From Planctomycetota bacterium (lineage in GTDB: Bacteria > Planctomycetota > JAJSAM01): 64,000 nt of DNA. The notes beneath the pieces were generated by a model. The model ran no database searches, had not been told where the DNA came from, and saw only the letters and a program-made list of their open reading frames with translations. This document shows positions 50,305-60,568 of this stretch, piece by piece (position 1 is the stretch's first letter; every line of letters starts with the position of its first letter). The translations under genes and the position numbers were made by a program. The DNA is taken from assembly GCA_024274785.1 (NCBI GenBank), contig JAJSAM010000004.1:1-64000 (forward strand), given 5' to 3'.

Positions 50305-50318
50305 AGTTTTCAAAGATC
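50305..50318 (-). promoter_or_regulatory. BoxA-like antitermination element in the 16S-23S spacer
   Basis: Minus strand GATCTTTGAAAACT. Confidence 0.55.
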
Positions 50319-50433
50319 GCCCCTCCTGGAAGAAGAGGGGGAATAAGATAGGAGCCTGGTCATCATTTGAGGACGGTGGTTCGATGAAAATCAGCCTTTG
50401 GTTTCCCTCGGGCCGTTTCTGGTAATCCCCAGA

Positions 50434-51997
<1,564 letters not shown>

Positions 51998-52099
51998 TTA
52001 TTCCTGACGAATGCCTTCTACTTTCGATGAAGACAGTCGCAAATCTTGTGGGATCCGCACCGAAGTGCGGCCCACCGCTCAAAGACTTCCAGGCTCCCG

Positions 52100-52113
52100 A
52101 TTTGTCAAAGATC
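52100..52113 (-). promoter_or_regulatory. BoxA-like element in rRNA leader
   Basis: Minus strand GATCTTTGACAAAT ~100 nt before 16S. Confidence 0.5.
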
Positions 52114-52173
52114 CGGACGAGGACCTGACCCTTGGTCAGACGTTTTTGGGTCGCCTCGTTGAAGCAAGACCTG

Positions 52174-52202
52174 AATTTAGCAGCGGCCGTTTCCAGCCAC
52201 AA
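52174..52202 (-). promoter_or_regulatory. Candidate rRNA operon promoter
   Basis: Minus strand TTGTGG-N17-TAAATT with extended -10 TGC and AT-rich upstream CCGAATTTTTC. Confidence 0.5.
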
Positions 52203-52385
52203 GAAAAATTCGGAAGCTCTTTTCAGAGCACCATTGAGAGCATTGATCCCATAAGCTGGTCCCAGCGCGTTCCTCAATGGAAGGGCAGGATGATACTGAT
52301 GCGTGCGCGGATGGGCAAACAAAAAGGCGCGACAACTTCAAAACCAGTGAAACCCTTGACCCACAAGGGATCCAGGGCATCAGGC

Positions 52386-52420
52386 GGCCGGCTCGCCGGC
52401 CACCTTTTTGGCTTTTTTCG
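52386..52420 (+). terminator. Intrinsic terminator-like hairpin with two T-tracts
   Basis: GGCCGGC-TC-GCCGGCC-ACCTTTTTGGCTTTTTT; no plus-strand gene upstream. Confidence 0.55.
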
Positions 52421-52461
52421 AGCCTGAACGAGTGTTCGAATCTGGAATCCGAGGACGTAAC

Positions 52462-53133
52462 ATGGCGATCTTGATGAGAAAACAGGTTCGAAGCCTCGAC
52501 CGCATCGCCGTCGAGCGCTTCAAAATCCCCTCGATCGTGCTCATGGAAAACGCCGGAAGGGGGGCGACGGATTCGCTGCTCTCGAGGATTCCGGAGATGA
52601 AATCGGCCCCGCCCGTCGCTATCGTTGCCGGTCGCGGGAACAACGGCGGGGATGGGTTCGTGGTCGCCCGGCACCTCTCCCTGCGCGGATTCGATGTCCA
52701 GGTTCTCCTGCTCGGCGACGTGCCGGCATTCCGTAGCCCGGGAGATGCGGGCACCAATTTCGCGATCGTCGAGCGCCTGGGTCTGCCCGTTCACGCGGTA
52801 TCCGGTCCCACGGACTTCGAAAGGCGCATCGACTCGGCAGTGGTCGTCGTGGACGCCATGCTGGGCACAGGGCTCGCTGGCGAGGTGCGAGGGCTGATCG
52901 CCGACTGCATCGACTCCCTGAACGCCTCGACGCCGCATCGGCGTGTCCTGTTCGCCCTCGACATTCCGAGCGGGCTCGACTGCGACACCGGCGAACCGCT
53001 GGGACGTGCGGTCAGGGCCACGGCGACAGCGACCTTCGCAGCCATGAAGCCAGGCCTGGCGGATGGTCGCGCATTTCCGTACACCGGGCCGGTGGACGTC
53101 GTGGATATCGGGGCGCCGCTCGTCTGGGAGTAA
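52462..53133 (+). CDS. nnrE: NAD(P)H-hydrate epimerase (YjeF N-terminal domain)
   Basis: VLMENAGRGATDSLL, IVAGRGNNGGDGFVVARHL, VVDAMLGTGLAGEVRG, ALDIPSGLDCDTG. Confidence 0.9.
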   Translation: MAILMRKQVRSLDRIAVERFKIPSIVLMENAGRGATDSLLSRIPEMKSAPPVAIVAGRGNNGGDGFVVARHLSLRGFDVQVLLLGDVPAFRSPGDAGTNFAIVERLGLPVHAVSGPTDFERRIDSAVVVVDAMLGTGLAGEVRGLIADCIDSLNASTPHRRVLFALDIPSGLDCDTGEPLGRAVRATATATFAAMKPGLADGRAFPYTGPVDVVDIGAPLVWE

Positions 53134-53327
53134 TCCCGGTGGAAGAGCGCTCCCCCACCGGATCTTCGCCACCGCGGTACCGGAAAAGCGGCGCAGGCCC
53201 GCTCCACGCACGACGGGCGAGGATCACCGCCATCCGGACCTTCGTGGCCGCCGCACGCGGGACCCTCCGAGGACGGAGCCCAATCCCGGGTGCGGTCCCG
53301 GCGAACAAAGCTGCCCGGGAGAGGAGC

Positions 53328-54314
53328 CTACCTGCGAATCGTCACCTTCGTGCCTCGCGGGATCCAGCCGAACAGCTCTTCCACATCGCGGTTCCGCATG
53401 CGGACGCAGCCCTGCGAGACCGACGTGCCTACCGTGTCCGGTTCATCGGTGCCGTGGATGCCGTAGCCCGCCGCCCGCCGGGTGTTGGCGAAGCCCAGCC
53501 AACGCGTACCCAGAGGGTTCTCAGAACTTCCATACGGGATCCTGCGGCCATCGAAGTACCAGTCGGGCTTCTCGATCTTCGTCTCGACCTCGAACACACC
53601 TTCCGGGGTCTTGTCGTTCAGGCCAAGCCCAACGGGGAACTCCCTGAGATAAACACCGCCCAGCAAAACCCAGAGCTTGTGGCGGCGCTTGGAGACGAGC
53701 AGGGAGAGTTCCTCGAGCGGCACCTTGAAGATCTGCCCCTCACGAATCCGCCGCGCGTCCGCGACACCGTTCAGCCACAGCAGGAAGCCCGGCTCCACCT
53801 TGACTCGATACTGCTTCGGAAAGACCTTGTTGCAGAGGGTCCAGAGCCGATCGTTGGCCTTGAAGGAGTAGATCGCGGTCTTCCCCGGCAAGACCTCCTC
53901 CGAGTCCAGCAGGAGATCGTTCAACTCGTCCAGGCGGACTCGAAGCGCGTCACCCTTTCCCTCGATCGCAAGGCGCAGGTACGCGTCCGAAAACGCTCGC
54001 CGCGCCGCATCGAGTTCCACGTTGGCCTTCGCCCGGGTGGTCGCCTTTTTCGATCGCACCAGGGCGGCCTCGGCATCCGCGACCAGCTTCTCGAGGGAAA
54101 CCACGTCCGGTGCAGCCTGACCCCCCGCAGGCCCACCCGCTCCGCGCGTCCCGGCGGGATCCCCCCCACTCTCCGCAGCAACCGGCTGAGGGGCTTCACC
54201 GTTGGCGGAAAGCAATGTCGAATCAACAGCTCCGGGGTCGTCGTCGCCGCCGAACACGGAAATCGCACCATAAACGATTCCGATCAGGATCAAGAGGTAC
54301 AGGAGGTACCGCAT
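53328..54314 (-). CDS. LysM + L,D-transpeptidase (YkuD) protein
   Basis: YSFKANDRLWTLCNKVF LysM-like; YkuD GIHGTDEPDTVGTSVSQGCVRMRNRDVEELF. Confidence 0.85.
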   Translation of the reverse strand: MRYLLYLLILIGIVYGAISVFGGDDDPGAVDSTLLSANGEAPQPVAAESGGDPAGTRGAGGPAGGQAAPDVVSLEKLVADAEAALVRSKKATTRAKANVELDAARRAFSDAYLRLAIEGKGDALRVRLDELNDLLLDSEEVLPGKTAIYSFKANDRLWTLCNKVFPKQYRVKVEPGFLLWLNGVADARRIREGQIFKVPLEELSLLVSKRRHKLWVLLGGVYLREFPVGLGLNDKTPEGVFEVETKIEKPDWYFDGRRIPYGSSENPLGTRWLGFANTRRAAGYGIHGTDEPDTVGTSVSQGCVRMRNRDVEELFGWIPRGTKVTIRR

Positions 54315-54584
54315 ACCAGCCTCCGATGGAACCTACACATTGGGGGAGAATACTCCCACAATACCAGATGTGGTGGATCCGGCAACCTGGAATGTGCGGA
54401 GGAGATGGGCGGTCCCGGAGAGGGATGCTCGTCGAGAGGTGAAGTGTGCGGGGCGGCCTATCGGATGGCGGGCTCCCCGGCCCGACGCCGCACCGTCAGA
54501 GGCCCACCCGATCCGGCCCATCGTGGCGCGGCAGACGCGGCGCCCTCCGAGCCGCCGCGAAAAGCCGGGGTCTCTTCGGCAGAC

Positions 54585-54620
54585 AATAAAATTAACCGGC
54601 GCCCCCAGGGGAGCGCCGGT
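54585..54620 (-). terminator. Intrinsic terminator of the ncRNA candidate
   Basis: ACCGGCGC...GCGCCGGT followed by TAATTTTATT on the minus strand. Confidence 0.7.
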
Positions 54621-54757
54621 CTGATTTCGAGCCCTCCACCGCAATGCCGTGCGGCGGGGGAGTGAATGAACCCTCTTGCGAGGTGGGCGCCAATGCCGGC
54701 TGGAAGTCATCCTCTCGAGGAGGCTCGACACCCTTCCGACAAGTCCGGCTCCCCTGT
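54585..54757 (-). ncRNA. Candidate structured small RNA with intrinsic terminator (family unknown; 6S-like is one possibility)
   Basis: Long-range pairings GGGGAGC/GCTCCCC and TCGAGCCTCC/GGAGGGCTCGA enclose hairpins incl. CCTC-GCAA-GAGG; ends ACCGGCGCTCCCCTGGGGGCGCCGGTTAATTTTATT. No convincing ORF. Confidence 0.45.
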
Positions 54758-54831
54758 TCATATGTTATCGGTTCACCAAACTCCTGCCGCCATCACGAAC
54801 ATGGCAGAGATCTCAGAAACCAATCTAACAC

Positions 54832-54864
54832 AGCCCCCCCGGTCGGGCAAGCGACCGAGGGGGC
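54832..54864 (-). terminator. Terminator-like hairpin after rplT
   Basis: AGCCCCCTCGGTCG-CTTGCC-CGACCGGGGGGGCT on the minus strand. Confidence 0.65.
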
Positions 54865-54899
54865 TGCGAAAGAATCGTCCGCGCGGCTCCGGACCGGGA

Positions 54900-55262
54900 T
54901 CAGGCGCTGGCGGAGAGAGCTTCCCGGGAGACCTCCACCAGGCGGTCAAACGCGCCCGGGTCGGTGACGGCCAGATCGGCCAGGGCACGGCGATCGACCT
55001 CCACGCCGGCCTTGATCAGTCCACCAATGAAGACGCTGTAGGTGACACCACGCATGCGGGCGGCGGCATTGATCCGCTCGATCCACAGACGGCGGAAGTC
55101 CCGCTTCCGTTCCTTGCGGCCAATATAGGCATAGCGCATGGAACGAGCGATGGTCTCCTTCGCGGTCCGCAGCAGCTTCGACCTGCCGCCGACACCACCC
55201 TTCGCCGCCTTGCGGATACGGCGCTTCTTCTTCGCCCTTGGGACGTTGGTCTTGACTCTCAT
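54900..55262 (-). CDS. rplT: Ribosomal protein bL20
   Basis: MRVKTNVPRAKKKRRIRKAAKG...LWIERINAAARMRGVTYSVFI. Confidence 0.95.
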   Translation of the reverse strand: MRVKTNVPRAKKKRRIRKAAKGGVGGRSKLLRTAKETIARSMRYAYIGRKERKRDFRRLWIERINAAARMRGVTYSVFIGGLIKAGVEVDRRALADLAVTDPGAFDRLVEVSREALSASA

Positions 55263-55314
55263 CGCGCCACTCTCGTTCTCAGGCCCACAGGAGCAGCCAG
55301 GCCCGAAGTTGCAC

Positions 55315-55512
55315 CTAGGCCTTGCCCAGGAGTCTCTTCACGGTTCGCGCCTGGGCACCCTCTACGAGTCCCGGCTTCCTCAGGTTTCGTTTGCGTTTGG
55401 CGCTCTTGCCGGAAAGAAGGTGCTGGGAGTACGCCTTGTTGCGGCGCACCTTTCCCTTCTTGGTGAGCTTGAAGCGCTTCTTCGCCGACTTGTTCGTCTT
55501 CAGCTTCGGCAC
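55315..55512 (-). CDS. rpmI: Ribosomal protein bL35
   Basis: MPKLKTNKSAKKRFKLTKKGKVRRNKAYSQHLLSGKSAKRKRNLRKP. Confidence 0.95.
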   Translation of the reverse strand: MPKLKTNKSAKKRFKLTKKGKVRRNKAYSQHLLSGKSAKRKRNLRKPGLVEGAQARTVKRLLGKA

Positions 55513-55603
55513 GGCATACCTCTCACGTCCCGGGCAAAATAACGGTGAAAAGGCCGGATCTTAGTGACCGGGCCACAACACGTCCAGGAATTCCCCGCGG
55601 GCT

Positions 55604-56122
55604 CTACTGGATACGATTCAGGAGCAGGGTCATCCGCCGACCTTCCATCTTCGGCATCCGCTCCACCGAGGAAAGATCCTCGAGTTCCTGGGCAAACCGG
55701 ATCAGGAGATTACGGCCGAGATCGATGTGGGCCATCTCGCGCCCCCGGAACAGCAAGGTGACCTGCACCTTGTTACCCTGTTCGAGGAATCTCCGCGCCC
55801 GCGCCAGCTTCACATTGAAGTCGTGCTCGTCCGTCTTCGGACGCAACCGGATCCCCTTGATGCGGATCCGGTGCTGCTTCTCGCGGGCCTTTTGCTGCTT
55901 CTTGCGGTGCTCGTACTTGTACTTGCCGAAGTCCATCATGCGACAGACCGGCGGACGAGCCTCCGCAGCAACCTCCACCAGGTCCAGGCCGGCCAGACGC
56001 GCTCGCTCCCGCGCGTCATCCGTGGGGACCACACCAATCTGTTCGCCGTCCTCGCCGACCAGCCTGACTTCTGGAACCCGGATTTTCTCGTTCATCCGGG
56101 GCTCCTGATAACCTTTGGACAT
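55604..56122 (-). CDS. infC: Translation initiation factor IF-3
   Basis: NEKIRVPEVRLVGEDGEQIGVVPTDDAR...PPVCRMMDFGKYKYE...FRGREMAH. Start could alternatively be 56095. Confidence 0.93.
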   Translation of the reverse strand: MSKGYQEPRMNEKIRVPEVRLVGEDGEQIGVVPTDDARERARLAGLDLVEVAAEARPPVCRMMDFGKYKYEHRKKQQKAREKQHRIRIKGIRLRPKTDEHDFNVKLARARRFLEQGNKVQVTLLFRGREMAHIDLGRNLLIRFAQELEDLSSVERMPKMEGRRMTLLLNRIQ

Positions 56123-56182
56123 GCACCTCCCTTTCCTTCGATCGAGGGTCACCGATTTCAGGCCACAGGCCACCTGCGGCAC

Positions 56183-58099
56183 CTACCGGCGCTCACTTAT
56201 CTCCTGAGTAACGCGGGCCGTGAACTCCGCGACCGAGGAGGACCCCAGGTCCCCGTCGGTTCGCTCCCGGACCGAAACGGTCCCGTCCTCCACCTCACGA
56301 TCACCGAGTACAAGCATGTACGGGATCTTCTCGAGGGTGGCCTCGCGAATCTTCTTTCCTATTTTCTCGTTTCTCACATCCAGCCGACAACGCAGCCCCG
56401 CCGAAACGAGCTGTTCCTTCACGCTTCCGGCGGCCTCGGCCTGGGCGTCCGTGATGTTCATCACCACGACCTGCACGGGCGAAAGCCATACCGGCAGCTT
56501 CCCGGCATGGTGCTCGAGCAATACCGCAATGAAACGCTCCAGAGACCCGAACACCGCGCGATGCACCATCACCGGCCGGTGACGGTCTCCGTCCGCGCCC
56601 ACATACTCGAGATCGAACCGTTCCGGCATTGCGAAGTCTACCTGAATCGTACCGCACTGCCACCGGCGGTTCAGGGAGTCCTTCAGATGAAAGTCGATCT
56701 TGGGGCCGTAGAAAGCACCGTCTCCAGGGTTGATACGATACTCGCCCCCCCGGCGTTCGAGCGCCTCTTTCAGCGCGTCAGTCGCGTTCTCCCACATCTC
56801 GTCCGATCCGATCGAACCGGTGAGGGGGCGCGTCGAGAGTTCTACCTCGTACTCCGGAAACGCGAAGTCCCGATAGGTCTTCAGCACGAAGTCCATGACC
56901 CCGACGATCTCGTCGCAGAGTTGCCCCGGGGTGCAGTAGATGTGCGCGTCATCGATGGCGAAACTGCGCACCCTGGTCAGGCCGCTGACAACCCCGGACA
57001 TTTCGTTCCGGTGCACCTGCCCCGGTTCGGTCAGCCGCAGCGGAAGATCCCGGTACGACCGGACCCCGCTTCGGTAGATCAGGTTGTGCCCGGGACAGTT
57101 CATGGGTTTCAAGGCCCAGCGTCCCTCGTCGGTATCGACGAAGAACATGCTGTCCTTGTAGTGGTCGTAGTGCCCTGACCTCTTCCACAACTCTTCCGAC
57201 ATCACGATGGGGGTACGGACGATCTGGTACCCCCGCTCCTCGTGCCCCGCCCGGAAGTAATCGAGCAGATCCTGGTACAGAAGCGCCCCCTTCGCGTGCC
57301 AGAACACCATTCCCGGCGCCTCGGGCTGAAAGGAGAAGAGGTCGAGTTCGGCGCCGAGCCGCCGGTGATCGCGCTTCTTCCGCTCGGCGAGCAGGGTCAG
57401 GTGCTTCTTCAGGTCCTTCTTGTCGAAGAAGGCGGTCCCGTACACGCGGTTCAGCACCGGATTCGAGGCGTCACCCTTCCAGTAGGCCGAGGAGGTTTTC
57501 AGGAGCTTGAACGCCTTGATCTCACCGCTGCTCTTGACGTGGGGGCCCTCGCAGAGGTCCTGAAAATCGCCGATGCGGTAGAAGGAGACGCTGTCTCCGG
57601 GAATATCTTCAAGGTGCTGGACCTTCAGCACCTCCCCCATCCCGGAGAGAATGTCCCGGGCCTCGTCCCTGGTCGCTTCGTAGCGTTCAAAAGGGAGGTC
57701 GGCCCTGACGATGCGCATCATCTCTTCTTCGATCGCCGCGAAGTCATCTTCCCGGAACACCTCTTCCAGGTCGAAGTCGTAGTAGAAGCCGTCCTCCACC
57801 GACGGGCCGAATGCGAGCTTCACGCCGGGGCGAAGCCGCTGAACCGCCATCGCCATCAGGTGCGCCGCGGAGTGCCTGAGGACATCGAGCGCTTCAAAAT
57901 CCCGTTTCGTGATGATAACCACGTCACACGCCTCGGCCAGAGCGTATCGCTGGTCGACGATCTCGCCGTTGACCTTACCGGCAACCACCGCCCGGCCGAG
58001 GCCGGGACCGATCATCGACGCAATTTCGGCGATGCTGCTTCCCGCTTTGATTTCCCGTATGGAATCATCCGGGAGACGGATCTTGATCAACTCTGCCAT
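56183..58099 (-). CDS. thrS: Threonine--tRNA ligase
   Basis: MAELIKIRLPDDSIREIKAG (TGS), HSAAHLMAMAV, KPMNCPGHNLIY, GDGAFYGPKIDFHLKDSLNRRWQCGTIQVDF. Confidence 0.94.
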   Translation of the reverse strand: MAELIKIRLPDDSIREIKAGSSIAEIASMIGPGLGRAVVAGKVNGEIVDQRYALAEACDVVIITKRDFEALDVLRHSAAHLMAMAVQRLRPGVKLAFGPSVEDGFYYDFDLEEVFREDDFAAIEEEMMRIVRADLPFERYEATRDEARDILSGMGEVLKVQHLEDIPGDSVSFYRIGDFQDLCEGPHVKSSGEIKAFKLLKTSSAYWKGDASNPVLNRVYGTAFFDKKDLKKHLTLLAERKKRDHRRLGAELDLFSFQPEAPGMVFWHAKGALLYQDLLDYFRAGHEERGYQIVRTPIVMSEELWKRSGHYDHYKDSMFFVDTDEGRWALKPMNCPGHNLIYRSGVRSYRDLPLRLTEPGQVHRNEMSGVVSGLTRVRSFAIDDAHIYCTPGQLCDEIVGVMDFVLKTYRDFAFPEYEVELSTRPLTGSIGSDEMWENATDALKEALERRGGEYRINPGDGAFYGPKIDFHLKDSLNRRWQCGTIQVDFAMPERFDLEYVGADGDRHRPVMVHRAVFGSLERFIAVLLEHHAGKLPVWLSPVQVVVMNITDAQAEAAGSVKEQLVSAGLRCRLDVRNEKIGKKIREATLEKIPYMLVLGDREVEDGTVSVRERTDGDLGSSSVAEFTARVTQEISERR

Positions 58100-58199
58100 G
58101 CTGATTCTCGGCTCTCCATGGGCGACACCTCCCGCAGGAGGAAGCCGCCATACTACCAGCGGTTCAGGAATCTCAAACAAGCGCACAGGCCAAAAGGAG

Positions 58200-58233
58200 G
58201 GGGCCGCCAACCGTCTTCGGCTGGCGGCCCCGC
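58200..58233 (-). terminator. Intrinsic terminator after large lipoprotein gene
   Basis: Minus strand GGGGCCGCCAGCC-GAAGAC-GGTTGGCGGCCCCCTCCTTTT. Confidence 0.75.
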
Positions 58234-58279
58234 TTGGTTCCATCAGGCGAATTCCCGGTACGGGTTTCCGCCCCGTCGA

Positions 58280-60271
58280 CTAGTTTACCGTGAAGAAGAT
58301 GAACGGGATGACCATTTCATCGATCGTCGGAATCTGCTTGGTCTGGCCGTTGCCCTTGAACACCGCCAGGAACCGGACGAACTGGTACCCGGAAACATCC
58401 TCGAGTTTTGCCTCCCAGTCCGATGAATTGCCCACATCCGGCTTCCCACCGCTCAAGGGGAGTTCCGGCGCTCCCTGGAAGGTCAGGGTCGTCTGCGTAC
58501 CGGAAGGCTGCGCACTCAGCGCGGGGAAGAGGACCACCTCGAGGTACTGTGGAGTGGTCAGGCCCGAGTCATACCAGAGCGAACGCGCTTCCGACTGGTC
58601 GATCAGGTACGCAAACCGGATGTCGTAGGCGAAGTTCGCCGTGCGAACCGGGCCGTAGGTCGCGCCCAGGGCCACGGTATGCGCAGTCCGGGTGGCGCCA
58701 CCGCCGTTGTTTTCGAGCCACTCCGCATAGCCGCGGATCGCGGTCCCGCCGGTAAACCCACCGCCGCTCGAACCCGTGTGCACGATCTCCAGGATCAGGT
58801 TGGAGGTTCCGTCGTAGGCGAAGTTCGTGGTGAACTTGGGTCCGGCCTGGAATGTGAACGTTCCGAGCGGGATCTGATAGGTCACGCCATTGACGCAGCG
58901 CGTCGGTGTGCTCGAATAGTTGGCGGAGAAATTGGTCCCCAGGCTTCCGCTCGTGGTGTGCCCCAGGTAGATCGAAGTGTTCTGGCAGGTCGTCGCGAAC
59001 CGGGTCGCGTACTTCATCCAGTCAAAGCCAGTGATTGTCCGGGAACTGCCGCCGACCTCCGTGGAGAAGTAGAGAGCCTGGAACTGTGCCGCCACGTTGC
59101 CCACCGCCCACGGCTCGAGCGTGACGAAACCGTTGTTGGTGACCGGAACCACGCTGCCGGAGGTGAACGTTCCGGCGAGCAGGCCGGGAGCGCCACTGTC
59201 ATTCCAGAGTGCCGGGGCCGACTTCGCGACGAAAGACGAGTCCTGGAAGAGTTGGTTGGTGAACTCCTCCTTGATGCTGCCGAAGTCGGGCTGCGTCGGG
59301 TCGTACCTCGTGCGAAACTTGAACTTGATCTCCCGCGGGGTCGGGTTTCCGGAGAGGTTCTCGACCTCCCGGCTCACCGTGACCTGGATCTCGTATCCGT
59401 CCTGCTGCGGATCCAGCGGATCGGTGCCGCCATTGGTGGAGTCGACGCCCTTTCCGTAACCGAAGACCGGGCGGAAGATGACGCGCGTGAGGTCGGTGCT
59501 GTACCGCAGGGTGCCGAGCGGTACCGAACCGTCGAAGGTGTTCTGCACGATGAAAGTATCACCGAGAACAAACGTGTCACGCTTCATCGGCTGGTCGAAG
59601 GCCACGACGATGTCCGCTTTCGCGTCCACCTGCACGGCGTTAGGCAGCGGCGAGGAGAGGTACTCCTGCCACCGGGGCTGGATTCCCGTGTCCACGTAGT
59701 CCGCGCCGGTCTCGAAGCTCGCAGTGTACTCGGTGACGATGCCGTCGCCGACGAGGTTCCGGACATAGTTGTTGGCGGTGAGGACCGAGGGGATGAGCAC
59801 CTGGTAGACCGCCAGACGGTCGAGGCCCTCCGGGTTGTCCGCAACCGTTCCGGCCACAGTGTAGGTCGGGTTGAAGATCACCTGATTGTAAACCTGGGTG
59901 CCATTGTCGGGGTCGATCGGATGATAGTAGATCCCCTGGGCCTTCTCGAACAACCCGCCACCGGTCGGGATGCCGACCCGGATCGTCCGATCGTTGACGG
60001 AATCGATGTCAACCATCGTGTTGAAAGTGAACAGGAGACGGGCATCGCGGAGCACGTTGGTGCTGTCCGGTCCGCCAATCGGCACCAGTACCCCGTTCGG
60101 GCGCTCCTCCACGATCAGGAAGGTCAGGACCGCAAGATCCTGATCGATGATGCTGCCGCCCCGGCCACCGGAACCACCACCGCCTGCGCCCCCGCAGCCG
60201 ACAAACCCGACGCCCAACGCCAGCACAATCGCGAGTCCGACGAAACCTCGCAGGTTGGACACTCGCCTCAT
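58280..60271 (-). CDS. Large Gly-rich-linker lipoprotein with repeated Ig-like (Big_5-like) segments
   Basis: Lipobox VGFVGCGGAGGGGSGG; ARLLFTFNTMVDIDSVNDRTIRV and KADIVVAFDQPMKRDTF repeats. Confidence 0.7.
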   Translation of the reverse strand: MRRVSNLRGFVGLAIVLALGVGFVGCGGAGGGGSGGRGGSIIDQDLAVLTFLIVEERPNGVLVPIGGPDSTNVLRDARLLFTFNTMVDIDSVNDRTIRVGIPTGGGLFEKAQGIYYHPIDPDNGTQVYNQVIFNPTYTVAGTVADNPEGLDRLAVYQVLIPSVLTANNYVRNLVGDGIVTEYTASFETGADYVDTGIQPRWQEYLSSPLPNAVQVDAKADIVVAFDQPMKRDTFVLGDTFIVQNTFDGSVPLGTLRYSTDLTRVIFRPVFGYGKGVDSTNGGTDPLDPQQDGYEIQVTVSREVENLSGNPTPREIKFKFRTRYDPTQPDFGSIKEEFTNQLFQDSSFVAKSAPALWNDSGAPGLLAGTFTSGSVVPVTNNGFVTLEPWAVGNVAAQFQALYFSTEVGGSSRTITGFDWMKYATRFATTCQNTSIYLGHTTSGSLGTNFSANYSSTPTRCVNGVTYQIPLGTFTFQAGPKFTTNFAYDGTSNLILEIVHTGSSGGGFTGGTAIRGYAEWLENNGGGATRTAHTVALGATYGPVRTANFAYDIRFAYLIDQSEARSLWYDSGLTTPQYLEVVLFPALSAQPSGTQTTLTFQGAPELPLSGGKPDVGNSSDWEAKLEDVSGYQFVRFLAVFKGNGQTKQIPTIDEMVIPFIFFTVN

Positions 60272-60349
60272 TTCGTCCTCCCAAGACAGCTTGACGATCG
60301 GTACAACCCGACCCCGCCTGCGCGGAGCCCAAAATGCCCGATCAGGAAG

Positions 60350-60377
60350 TCTATAAACATTCACCTGCACCTGTCAA
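60350..60377 (-). promoter_or_regulatory. Strong sigma70-like promoter for the large lipoprotein
   Basis: Minus strand TTGACA-N16-TATAGA. Confidence 0.65.
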
Positions 60378-60568
60378 TGCAATCGGCAGCACTGCTCCAC
60401 CTCCGCAGGCGGCCGTTTGCGGCTCACGGAGGCTGCTTTCGTCATTCCGCAAACTTCATACCAACTTCAGCACCCCGGCCGGATCCCCATTCTTACGGCT
60501 CCCGCACCCCTGCTCCTGAGATTCCGGGCACCCAGAGCGTGCGAAAGCGCTCGATCGTCGTGCGGAAG

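Noticed and set aside
52100-52113. TTGACA as an rRNA promoter -35
   Set aside because: No plausible -10 at proper spacing; the context CTTTGACAAAT fits boxA better, and a better promoter lies at 52174-52202.
54333-54761. 142-aa minus ORF across the ncRNA candidate
   Set aside because: No ribosome-binding site before the ATG, it runs through a strong intrinsic terminator, and the composition is not protein-like.
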